DNA of 64,000 bases from Calliopsis andreniformis. Taxonomy: Eukaryota > Arthropoda > Insecta > Hymenoptera > Andrenidae. Positions 11,461-22,924 of the stretch are shown piece after piece; the stretch's first letter is position 1; the number at the start of each line of letters is the position of its first letter. The DNA is taken from NCBI RefSeq assembly GCF_051401765.1, contig NW_027480422.1, positions 25,314,001 to 25,378,000 on the forward strand, written 5' to 3'. Below the pieces are notes generated by a model. That model saw only the letters and a list, made by a program, of their open reading frames with translations, had not been told where the DNA came from and ran no database searches. A program made the position numbers and the translations under genes.

Positions 11461-12769
11461 CAGAAGCACCAAATACAGTATAAATACAACAGCTTTTCCA
11501 TCGTATAAGGCGAGTAATTGCAACCGGTGTGAAAGTAATGGTCATTTCTACGTCCCGGGCAACCTAGGCTTCAGCCTAGGGCGTTGCTCCACCAGATCCA
11601 CTAGTTAAGGCCTACTAAGTCAACGCCAGAAGCATAATATACAGTATAAATACAACAGTTTTTCCATCGTATAAAACGAATAATTGCAACCAGTATGAAA
11701 GTTATGGTCATTTCTACGTTCCCGGCAACCTCGGCTACACCCTAGGTCGTTGATCCACCAGATACAATAGTTAGGGCCTAAGAAGTCCATGCCAGAAGCA
11801 TAAAATACAAAATAAATACAACATTTTTTCCATCGTATAACAGGAATAATTGCAACCAGTGTGAAAGTAATGGTCATTTCTACGTTCCGGGCAACATAGG
11901 CTTCACTCTAGGGCGTTGTTCCACCAGATCCACTAGTTAAGGCCTACTAAGTCAACGCCAGAAGCATAAAATACAAAATAAATACAACAGTTTTTCCATC
12001 GTATAGCAGGAATAATTGCAACCAGTGTGAAAGGTATGGTCATTTCTACGTTCCGGGCAACCTAGGCTTCACTCTAGGGAGTTGTTCCACCAGACCGAAT
12101 AGTTAGGGTATAAGAAGTCAACGCCAGAAGAATAAAATACGATATATGTACAATAGTTTTTCCATCGTATAAAACGAATAATTGTAACCAGTGTGAAAGT
12201 AGTGGTCATCGCTACGTTCCGTGCATCCCAGGCTCCACTCTAGGGCGTTGCTCCACCAAATCGAACAGCTAGAGCCTAAGAAGTCAACGCCCGGAGCATA
12301 AAACGCAATATAAATACAACCGTTTTTCCATCATATAAAACGAATAATTGCAGTCAGTGTGAAAATAATGGTCATTTCTACGTTCCGGGCAACCTAGGCT
12401 TCATTCTAGGGCGTTGTTCCACTCGATCGAACAGTCTGGGCCAAAGATGTCAACGCCAGAAGCATAAAATACAGTATAAATACAACAGTTTTTCCATCAT
12501 GTAAACCGGATAATTGCAACGAGTGTGAAGGTGATGGTCATTTCCACGTTCCGGGCATCCTAGGCTTCACTCTAGGGCGTTGGTCCACCAGATCCAAAAG
12601 TTAGGGCCTAAGAAGTCAACGCCAGAAGCACCAAATACAAAATAAATACAACAGTATTTCCTTCATATAAAACGAATAATTGCAGTCAGTGTGAAAATAA
12701 TGGTCATTTCTACGTTCCGGGCAACCTAGGCTTCATTCTAGGGCGTTGTTCCACTCGATCGAACAGTCT
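11461..12769. repeat. Alpha mosaic with a local two-monomer duplication
   Basis: About 11,440-11,880 repeats 6,960-7,396 (shift 4,481 bp, 27 monomers) and includes an alpha dimer. Within this stretch 12,332-12,519 is repeated at 12,664-12,851 (shift 332 bp, exactly two monomers), with TTGCAGTCAGTGTGAAAATA, CACTCGATCGAACAGTCTG, GGCCAAAGATGTC and TCATGTAAACCGG in both. Confidence 0.8.
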
Positions 12770-13697
12770 GGGCCAAAGATGTCAACGCCAGAAGCATAAA
12801 ATACAGTATAAATACAACAGTTTTTCCATCATGTAAACCGGATAATTGCAACCAGTGTGAAAGTGATGGACATTTCCACGTTCCGGGCAACCTAGGCTTC
12901 ACTCTAGGGCGTTGATCCACCAGATCCAATAGTTAGGGCCTAAGAAGTTGACGCCAGAAGCACCAAATACAGTATAAATACAACAGTTTTTCCATCATAT
13001 AAAACGAATAATTGCAACCAGTGTGAAAGTTATGGTCATTTCTAGGTTCCGGGCAACCTAGGCTTCATTCTAGGGCGCTGCCCCACCACATCGAATAGCT
13101 ACGGTCTAAGAAGTCAACGCCAGAAGCACCGAAAACAAAATAGATACTACAGTTTTTCCATCGTATAAAACGAATAATTGCAACCAGTGTGAAGGTTATG
13201 GTCATTTCTACTTTCCAGGGAACATAGGCTTCACTCTTGGACGTTGCACCAACAGATCGAATTGCATGGACCTTAGAAGTCAAAGCCAGAAGCAGAAAAT
13301 ACAATAAAAATGCAACAGTTTTTCCATCGTATAGCATGATAATTGCAACCAGTGTGAAAGTAATGGGCATTTCTACGTTCCGGGCAACCTAGGCTTCATT
13401 CTAGGGCGTTATTCCACAAGATCGAACAGTTAGGGCCTAAGAAGTCAACGCCAGAAGCATAAAATACAGTATAAATACAACAGTGTTTCCACCATATAAA
13501 ACGAATAATAGCAACCAGTGTGAAAGTAATGGTCATTTCTACGTTTTGGGGAACCTAGGCTTCACTCTATGGCGTTGCTCCACCAGATCGAATACATAGG
13601 GCCTCAGAAGTCAACGCCAGAAGCATAAAATACAATATAAATACAACAGTTTTTCCATCGTATAAAACGAATAATTGCAACCAGTATGAAAGTTATG
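12770..13697. repeat. Block duplicated from 7.79-8.72 kb, right copy
   Basis: Right-hand partner of the 30-monomer-spaced pair. Differences from the left copy include GTTGACGCC for GTCGACGCC, GAAAACAAAA for GAAAATAAAA and GCACCAACAGATCGAATTGC for GCCCCAACAGATCGAATAGC. The match ends where this copy continues TTCCCGGCAACC and the left copy continues TTCCGGGCAATC. Confidence 0.85.
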
Positions 13698-16600
13698 GTC
13701 ATTTCTACGTTCCCGGCAACCTAGGCTTCCATCTAGGGCGTTGTTCCACCAGATCCAATAGTTAGGGCCTAAGAAGTCAACGCCAGAAGCATAAACTGCA
13801 ATATAAATACAACAGTTATTACCTTGTATAACAAGGATAATTGCAACCAGTGTGAAAGGTATGGTCATTTCTACGTTGCGGGCAACCTAGGCTTCACTCT
13901 AGGGCGTTGCACCACCAGATCGAATAGCTAGGCCCTTGGAAGTCAACGCCCGAAACATAATATACAATAAAAATACAATAGTTTTTCCATCGTATAACGA
14001 GAATAATTGCAACCAGTGTGGAAGTTATGGTTATTTCTACTTTCCGGGTAACATAGGCATCACACTTGGACGTTGCCGCACCAGATCGAATAGCTAGGAC
14101 CCTAGTAGTCAACGCCCGAAGCATAAAATGCAGTAAAAATACAACAGTTTTTCCATCGTAAAACAGGAATAATTGCAACCAGAGTGAAAATGACGGTCAT
14201 TTCTACGTTACGGGCGACCTAGGCTTCACTCTGGATCGTCGGTCCACCAGATAGAATAGTTAGGGCGTAAGAAGTCAACGCCAGCTTGATAAAATATAAG
14301 ATAAATACAATGGCCTTTCCATCGTGTAAAACGAATAATTGCACGAGTGTGAAAGGTATGGTCATTTCTACGTTCCGGGCAACCTAGCCTCCTCTCTAGG
14401 GTGTTGTTCCACCAGATCGAATAGCTAGGGCCTTAGAAGTCAACGCGCGATACACAAAATACAATAAAAGTACAATAGTTTTTCTGTCGTATAACGAGAA
14501 TAATTTAAACCAGTGCGAAAGTGATGGTCACTTCCACGTTCCGGGCAACCTAGGCTTCACTCTAGGGCGTTGGTCCAGCAGATCCAATAGTTAGGGCCTA
14601 AGAAGTCAACGCCAGAAGCACCAAATACAGAATAAATACAACAGTCTGTCCATCGTAAAAAACGAACAATTGTAACCAGTGTGAAAGTAGTGGTCATTGC
14701 TACGTTCCGTGCAACCCAGGCTCCACTCTAGGGCGTTGCTCCACCAAATCGAATAGCTAGGGCCTTAGAAGTCAACGCCCGAAGCATAAAACGCAATATA
14801 AATACAACAGTTTTTCCATCGTATAAAACGAATAATTGCAACCAGTATGAAAGTAATGGTCTTTTCTACGTTCCAGGCAACCTAGGCTTCACCTTAGGGC
14901 GTTGCTCCACCAGATCCAATAGTCAGGACCTTAGAAGTCAACGCCCGAAGCATAAAATACAATACAAATACAACAGTTATTCCATCGTATAACAGGAATA
15001 ATTGCAACCAGAGTGAAGGTGATGGTCATTTCTAATTTCCGTGCAACCTAGGCTTCACTCTAGAGCGTTGCTCCTCCAGGTCGAATAGCTAGGGCCTTAG
15101 AAGTCAACGCCAGACGCATAAAATACAATAAAAATACAACAGTTTTTTCATCGCATAACAGGAATAATTGCAACAAGCCTGAAGGTAATGGTCATTTCTA
15201 CGTTCCGGGAATTCTAGGCTTCTCTCTAGGGCATTGCTCCACAAGATCGAATAGTTAGGGCCTAAGAAGACAACGCCAGAAGCATAAAATACAATAGAAA
15301 TACAACAGTTTTTCAATCGTATAACAGGAATAATAGCAACCAGTGTGAAGGTAATAGTCATTTCTACGTTCCGGGCCACCTAAGCTTCACTCTAGGGCGT
15401 TGCTCCACCAGATCGAATAGCTAGGGCCTTAGAAGTCATCGCCAGAAACACAAAATAAAATAAAAATACAACAGTTATTCCATTTATAACAGGAATAGTT
15501 ACTACCAGTGTGAAGGTAATGGTCAGTTCTACGTTCCGGGCAACCTGGGCTTCACCCTAGGGCGTTGCTGCGGCAGATCCAATGGTTAGGACCTCAGAAG
15601 TCAAAGCCAGGAGCATAAAATACAATAAAAATACCACAGGTTTTCCATCGTATAACAGGAATAATTGCAACCAGAGTGAAGGTGATGGTCATTTCTAAGT
15701 TCCGCGCAACCTAGGCTTCACTTTAGAGCGTTGCTCCACCAGATAGAATAGCTAGGGCCTTAGAAGACAACGCCAGAAGCACAAAATAAAATAAAAATAC
15801 AACAGTTATTCCATCGTATAACAGGAATAATTACATCCAGTGTGAAAGTAATGGGCATTTCTACGTTCCGTACAACCTAGGCTTCACTCTAGGGCGTTGG
15901 TCCACCAGGTCGAATGGTTAGGGCCTTAGAAAACAACCCCAGAAGCATAAGATACAATATAAATACAACAGTTTTTCCATCGTATAAAACGAATAATTGC
16001 AACCAGTATGAAAGTTATGGCCATTTCTACGTTCCCGGCAACCTAGGCTTCTATCTAGGGCGTTGTTCCACCAGATCCAATAGTTAGGGCCTAAGAAGTC
16101 AACGCCAGAAGCATAAACTGCAATATAAATACAACATTTATTACCTTGTATAACAAGGATAATTGCAACCAGTGTGAAAGGTATGATCGTTTCTACGTTC
16201 CGGGCGACCTAGGCTTCACTCTAGGGCATTGCTCCACCACATCGAATAGCTACGGCCTTAGAAGTCAAAGCCATAACTATAAAATACAATACAACTACAA
16301 TAGTTTTTCCATTGTATAAAATGAATAATTGCAAACTGTGTGGAAGTAATGGTTATTTCTACGTTCCGGGCAACCTAGGCTTCACGCTAGGGCGTTGCTC
16401 CACCACACCGAATAGCTACGGCCTTAGGAGTCAACGCCAGAGGCATAACATACAATATAAGTACAACAGTTTTTCCATCGTATAAAACGAAAAATTGCAA
16501 TCAGTATGAAGGCTATGGTCATTTCTACGTACCGGGCAACCTAGGCTTCACCCTAGGGCGTTGTTCCACTAGATCGAATAGTTACGGCCTAAGAAGTCAA

Positions 16601-19210
16601 CGCCAGAAGCATAAAATACAATATAAATACAACAGCTTTTCCATCGTATATGATGTATATTTGCAGAGAGTGGGAAAGTAAAGGTCATTTCCACGTTCCG
16701 GGCAACCTAGGCTTAACTGCAGGGCGTTGCTCCAGCAGATCGCATAGTTATGGACTTAGAATTTAACGCCAGACGCATGAAATACAATAAAAATGCAACA
16801 GTTTTTCCATCGTATAAAATGAATACTTGCAACCAGTGTGAAAGTAATGGTCATTTCTACGTTCCGCGCAACCTAGGTTTCACTCTTGGGCGTTGCTCCA
16901 CCACATCGAATAGCTACGGCCTTAGAAGTCAACTCCAGAAGCATAAAATACAATATAAATACAACAGCTTTTCCATCGTATAAAATGAGTCATTGCAAAC
17001 AGTGTGAAAGTTATGGTCATTTCTACGTTCCGGGCAACCTAATCTTAACTCCAGGGCGTTGCTCCACCAGATCGAATAGTTTGGGACTTTGAATACAACG
17101 TCAGAAGCATAAAATACAATAAAAATGCAACAGTTTTTCCATCGTATAACAGGAAAGCTACAACAAGTGTGAAAGTACTGGTCATTACTACGTTCCGGGC
17201 AACCTAGGCTTCACTCCAGGGCGTTGCTCCACCTGATTCAACAGTTAGGGCCTAAGAATTCAACGCTAGAAGCATAAAATACAATAAAAATACAACAGTT
17301 TTTCCATCGTATAGCATGCATAATTGCAACCAGAGTGAAAGTAATGGTCATTTCTACGTTTCGTGCGTCCTAGGCTTCACTCTAGGGCGTTGCTCCACCA
17401 TATCGAATAGCTACGGCCTTAGAAGTCAACGCCCGAAACATAAAATACAATAAAAATACAACAGATTTCCATCGTATAACGGGAATAATTGCAACAAATG
17501 TGACCGTGATGGTCATTTCCACGTTCCGGGCAACCTAGGCTTCACTCTAGGGCGTTGGTCCACCACATCCTACAGTTAGTGCCTAAGAAGTCAACGGCAG
17601 AAGCACCAAATACAAAATAAATACATCAGTTTTTCCATCATATAAAACGAATAATTGCAACCAGTACGAAAGTTATGGTCATTTCTACGTTCCGGGCTAC
17701 CAAGGCTTCACCATAGGGCGTTGCTCCAGCTGATCGAATAGTTAGGGCCTAAGAAGACAACGCCAGAAACATAAAATACGATATATGTACAACAGTTTTA
17801 CCATCGTATAAAATGAATAATCGCAAACAGTGTGAAGGTAATGGCCATTTCTACAATCCAGGCAACCTAGGTTTCACTCTAGGGCGTTGCTCCACCAGAT
17901 CGAATAGTTAGGGCCATAGAAGTCAACGCCCGAAGCATAAAATACCAAATAAATAGAACAGTTTTTCCATTGTATAAAACGAATAATTGAAACCAGTGTG
18001 AAAGTTATGGTCATTTCTACGTTCCGGGCAACCTAGGCTTCACTACAGGGCGGTGCTCCACCAGCTCAAAGAGTTAGGGCCTAAGAAGTCAACGCCAGAA
18101 GCATAAAATACAATATAAATACAACAGCTTTTCCATCGTATATAATGTACATTTGCAAACAGTGTGAAAGTAACGGTCATTTACGTTCCGGACAACCTGG
18201 GCTTCACTCTAGGGCGTTGCTCCACCAGATCAAATAGTTAGGGCCTTAGAAGTCAACGCCTGAAGCATAAAATACAATAAAAATACAACATTTTTTTCAT
18301 CGTATAACAGGAATAATTGCAACCAGTCTGAAAGATATGGTCATTTATACGTTCCGGGCAACCTAGGCTTCACTCTAGGGCGTTGGTCCACCAGATCGAA
18401 TAGCTAGGGCCTTAGAAGTCAACGCCAGAAGCATAAAATAGAAGAAAAGTACCACAGTTTTTCCATCGTATAACAGGAATAATTGCATCAACTGTGAAGG
18501 TAATGGTCATTTCTACGTTATCGGGCAACCTAGGCTTCGCTCCAGGACGTTGCTCCAACAGATCGAATAGCTAGGGCCTTAGACGTCAGCGCCCGAAGCA
18601 TAAAATACAATAAAGATATAACAGTTTTTCCATAGTATAAAATGAGTAATTGCAACAAGTGTGATAGTGATGGTCATTTCTACGTTCCTTGCAACCTAGG
18701 CTTCACTCTAGGGCGTCACCCCACCAGGTCGGATAGCTAACGCCTTAGAAAACAACTCAAGACGCATAAAATACAATATAAATGCAACAGCTTTTCCATC
18801 GTCTAAAACGAGTAATTCCAACCAGTGTGAAAGTAATGGCCATTTCAACGTTACGGGCATCCTAGACTTAACCCTGAGGCATTGCCCCACCAGATCGAAT
18901 GGATAGGGCCTTACAAGTCAACGCCAGAAGCATAAAGTACAATAAAAATCCATCAGTTTTTCCATCGTATAACATGAATAATTGCAAACAGTGTGAAGGT
19001 AATGGTCATTTCTACGCTCCGGTCAACCTAGGCTTCGCTCTAGGGCGTTGCTCCACGACATCGAATAGTTAGGGCCTTAAGAGTCAATGTCAGAAGAATA
19101 AAATATAATATAAATACAACAGTTTTTCCATCGTATAAAATGAATAATTGCATAAAGTGTGAAAGGATGGTCATCTCTACGTTCGGCGCAACCTAGGCTT
19201 CACTCTAGGG
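13698..19210. repeat. Diverged satellite stretch without recent HOR
   Basis: About 33 monomers that differ from each other more than elsewhere. I find no long shared block inside it and no good partner of more than about 300 bp. Small indels cluster here: the lattice offset moves from -3 at 13,610 to -9 at 19,912, more than half of the drift in the whole window. Examples are TTGCACGAGTGTG near 14,340 and CATTTACGTTCCGG near 18,180. Short similarities link 16.62-17.1 kb with 48.4-48.7, 49.2-49.9 and 50.2-50.5 kb (ATGATGTATATTTGC, CTTAACTGCAGGG, GACTTAGAATTTAACG), suggesting an old duplication. Confidence 0.8.
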
Positions 19211-20371
19211 CGTTGCCCCTCCACATCGATTAGCTACGGCCTTAGAATTCAACGCCCGAAGAATAAAATACAACATAAGTACAACAGCTTTACCATCGTA
19301 TCAAATGAATAATCGCAAGCAGTGTGAAGGTAATGGTCATTTCCACGTTCCGGGCAACCTAGGCTTCACTCTAGGGCGTTGCTCCACCATATCGAATAGT
19401 TAGGGCCTAAGAACTCAAAGCCAGAAGCATAAAATGCAATATAAATACAACAGTTCTTCCCTTGTATAACAGGAATAATTGCAACCAGTGTGAAAGCTAT
19501 GGTCACTTCTACGTTCCGGGCAACCTAGGCTTCACTCCAGGGCGTTGGTCCACCAGATCCAATAGCTAGGGCCTAAGAAGTCAACGCCTGGAGCACCAAA
19601 TACAAAATAAATGCAACAGTTTTTCCATCGTATAAAACTAATAATTGCAATCAGTATGAAAACTATGGTCATTTCTACGTTCCGCGCAACCTAGGCTTCA
19701 CTCTAGGGCGTTGCTCAACCACCTCGAATAGCTACGGCCCTAGAAGACAACGCCATAACTATAAAATACAATATAAATACAACAGTCTTTCCATCGTATA
19801 ATACGAATAATTGCAACCAGTCTGATAGTTATGGTCATTTCTACGTTCGGGGCAACCTAGGCTTCGCCATAGGGCGTTGCTCCACCAGATCGAATAGTTA
19901 GGGCCTAAGAAGTCAACGCCAGGAGCATAAAATACGATATATGTACAACAGTTTTTCCATGTATAAAATGAATAATTGCAAACAGTGAGGAAGTAAGGGT
20001 CATTTCAACGTTCCGAGCAACCTAGGATTCACTCTAGGGCGTTGCTCCACCACATCGAATAGCTACGGCCTTAGAAGTCAAAGCCTGAAGCATAAAATAC
20101 GATAAGAATACAACAGTTTTTTCATCGAATATGATGTATATTTGCAAACAGTGTGAAACTAATGGCCATTTCTGCGTTCCGCTCAACCTAGGCTTAACTG
20201 TAGGGCGTTGCTCCACCAGATCGAATAGCTAGGGACTTCGAAGTCAACGCCAGAAGCATAAAATACAATAAAAATACAACAGTTTTTCCATCTTATAAAA
20301 GGAATAATTGCAAACAGTGTGAAAGTAATGGCCATTTCTGCGTTCCGCTCAACCTAGGCTTCACTCTAGGG
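19211..20371. repeat. Beta 7-monomer HOR (1,161 bp), first full unit
   Basis: Runs from CGTTGCCCCTCCACATCG at 19,211 to the same string at 20,372, a period of 1,161 bp (seven monomers minus one base). The missing base is in one monomer whose usual CCATCGTATA is CCATGTATA (near 19,960). Private markers in order are TACCATCGTATCAAATGAAT, AAGAACTCAAAGCCAGAAGC, GTTCTTCCCTTGTATAAC, GCTCAACCACCTCGAATAGC, ACGCCATAACTATAAAATAC, TCTGATAGTTATGG, AACAGTGAGGAAGTAAGGG and TCATCGAATATGATG. The same unit recurs at 43.8-46.1 kb. Confidence 0.9.
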
Positions 20372-20818
20372 CGTTGCCCCTCCACATCGATTAGCTACGG
20401 CCTTAGAATTCAACGCCCGAAGAATAAAATACAACAAAAGTACAACAGCTTTACCATCGTATCAAATGAATAATCGCAAGCAGTGTGAAGGTAATGGTCA
20501 TTTCCACGTTCCGGGCAACCTAGGCTTCACTCTAGGGCGTTGCTCCACCATATCGAATAGTTAGGGCCTAAGAACTCAAAGCCAGAAGCATAAAATGCAA
20601 AATAAATACAACAGTTCTTCCCTTGTATAACAGGAATAATTGCAACCAGTGTGAAAGCTATGGTCACTTCTACGTTCCGGGCAACCTAGGCTTCACTCCA
20701 GGGCGTTGGTCCACCAGATCCAATAGCTAGGGCCTAAGAAGTCAACGCCAGGAGCACCAAATATAAAATAAATGCAACAGTTTTTCCATCGTATAAAACT
20801 AATAATTGCAACCAGTAT
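20372..20818. repeat. Partial second beta 7-monomer unit
   Basis: Repeats the first 2.7 monomers of the 1,161-bp unit. It leaves it at about 20,818, where AACCAGTATGTAAACTATGG replaces the usual CAGTATGAAAACTATGG and leads into the long beta block. The same exit is used at about 42.54 and 46.53 kb, so partial unit plus long block is a reproducible arrangement. Confidence 0.8.
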
Positions 20819-22360
20819 GTAAACTATGGTCATTTCTACGTTCCGGGTAACCTAGGCTTCACTCTAGGGCCTTGCTGCACCAGATCGAATAGTTAGGGAC
20901 TTGGAATTCAACGCCAGAAGATTTAAATACAACATAAGTATAACAGTTTTTCAATCGTATAAAATGTATAATTGCAAGCAGTGTGAAGGTAATGGTCATT
21001 TCTACGTTCCGGGCAACCTAGGCTTTACTCTAGAGCATTGCTCCACCAGAGCGAATAGTTAGGGCCTAAGAAGACAACGCCAGAAGCATAAAATACTATA
21101 TAAATACAACAGCTTTTCCATCGTATATAATGTATATTTGCAAACAGTGTGAAAGTAAAGGTCATTTCTACGTTCCGAGCAACCTGGGCTTCACTGTTTG
21201 GCGTTGTTCCACCAGATCGAATTGTCAGGTTCTAAGAAGTCAACGCCAGAAGAATAAAATACGATTTATGTACGACACTTTTTCCATCGTATAAAGCGGA
21301 TAATTACAACCAGTGTGAATGTAATGGCCATTTCTACGTTCCGGGCATCCTAGACTTAACTCTGAGGCATTGCTCCACCAGATCGAATACATAGGGCCTT
21401 AGAAGCCAACGCCAGAAGCATATAGTACAATCAAAATCCAACATATTGTCTATCGTATAACAGGAATAATTGCAACATGCGTGTAGGTAATGGTCATTTC
21501 TACGTTCCGGGCATCCTAGGTTTTGCTCTAGGGCGTTGCTCCACCACACCGAATAGTTAGGGCCTTAGAAGTCAACGCCTGAAGCATAAAATAAAATAAG
21601 AATACAATATTTTTTTCATCGTATAACAGGAATAATTGCAACCAGTCTGAAAGATATGGTCATTTCTACGTTCCGGGCAACCTACGCTTCACTCTAGGGC
21701 GTTGGGCCACCACATCCAACAGTTAGGGCCTAAGAAGTCAACGCCGGAAGCACCAAATTCAACATAAATCCAACAGTTTTTCCATCGTATAAAACGAATA
21801 ATTCCAACCAGTATGTAAACTATGGTCATTTCTACGTTCCGGGTAACCTAGGCTTCACTCTAGGGCCTTGCTGCACCAGATCGAATAGTTAGGGACTTAG
21901 AATTCAACGCCAGAATATTTAAATACAACATAAGTATAACAGTTTTTCAATCGTATAAAATGTATAATTGCAAGCAGTGTGAAGGTAATGGTCATTTCTA
22001 CGTTCCGGGAAACCTAGGCTTCACTCCAGGGCGTTGGTCCACCAGATCCAATAGCTAGGGCCTAAGAAGTCAACGCCAGGAGCACCAAATACAAAATAAA
22101 TGCAACAGTTTTTCCATCGTATAAAACTAATAATTGCAACCAGTGTGAAAGCTATGGCCACTTCTACGTTCCGGGCAACCCAGGGTTCACTCTAGGACGT
22201 TGGTCCACCAGATCCAATAGCTAGGGCCTAAGAAGTCAACGACAGAAGCACCAAACACAAAATAAATACAACAGCTTTTCCATCGTATATGATCTATATT
22301 TGCAAAGAGTGTGAAAGTAACGGTCATTTCTACGTTCCGGGCAACCTAGGCTTCACTCTA
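20819..22360. repeat. Long beta block, first occurrence
   Basis: Markers are GGGCCTTGCTGCACC, ACGCCAGAAGATTTAAATAC, CTAGAGCATTGCTCC, TATATAATGTATATTTGC, GAATTGTCAGGTTCTAAG, TACGATTTATGTACGACAC, CCTAGACTTAACTCTGAGGC, CAAAATCCAACATATTGTC and CAACATGCGTGTAGG. The same order occurs at 42.53-43.25, 46.49-47.36 and 51.30-52.18 kb, with partial copies at 55.35-55.87 and 56.35-56.87 kb. About 21,720-22,330 corresponds to 52.26-53.21 kb, but with monomers missing here. Confidence 0.85.
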
Positions 22361-22924
22361 GGGCGTTGTTCCACCACATCGAATAGCTACGGCCTTAGAA
22401 GTCAACGCCAGAAGCATAAAATACAATATAAATACAACAGTTTTCCCATCGTATAAAACGAATAATTGCAACCAGTATGAAAGTTATGGTCATTTCTACG
22501 TTCCGGGCAACCTAGGCTTCAGTTTAGGGCGTAGCTCCACCAGATCGAATACTTAGGTACTTAGAATTTGACGCAGGAAGCATAAAATACAACATAAGTA
22601 CAACAGTTTTTCCATCGTATTACAGGAATAATTGCAACCAGTGTGAATGTACAGGTCATTTTTACGTTCCGGGCAACCTAGGCTTCACTCTAGGGCGTTG
22701 CTCCACCAGATCGAATAGTTAGGGCCTAAGAAGTCTACGCCAGGAGCATAAAATACAATAAAAATACAACAGCATTTCCACCGTATAAAATGAATGATTG
22801 CAAACAGTGTGAAAGTTATGGTCATTTCTACGTTCCGGGCAACCTAGGCTTCACACTAGGGCGTTGTTCCGCCACATCGAATAGCTACGGCCTTAGAAGA
22901 CAACGCCAGAAACATAAAATACAA
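22361..22924. repeat. Left flank of the 26-monomer duplication, also present at 54.07 kb
   Basis: About 3.4 monomers matching 54,067-54,630 at a shift of exactly 31,706 bp (191 monomers). Shared markers are GTTTTCCCATCGTATAAAAC, CTTCAGTTTAGGGCG, ACTTAGGTACTTAG, GACGCAGGAAGC, CGTATTACAGG, CATTTTTACG and GTTCCGCCACATCG. The 54-kb match runs on past 22,924 to about 23,537, so this flank plus the start of the next block is the older arrangement. Confidence 0.85.
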
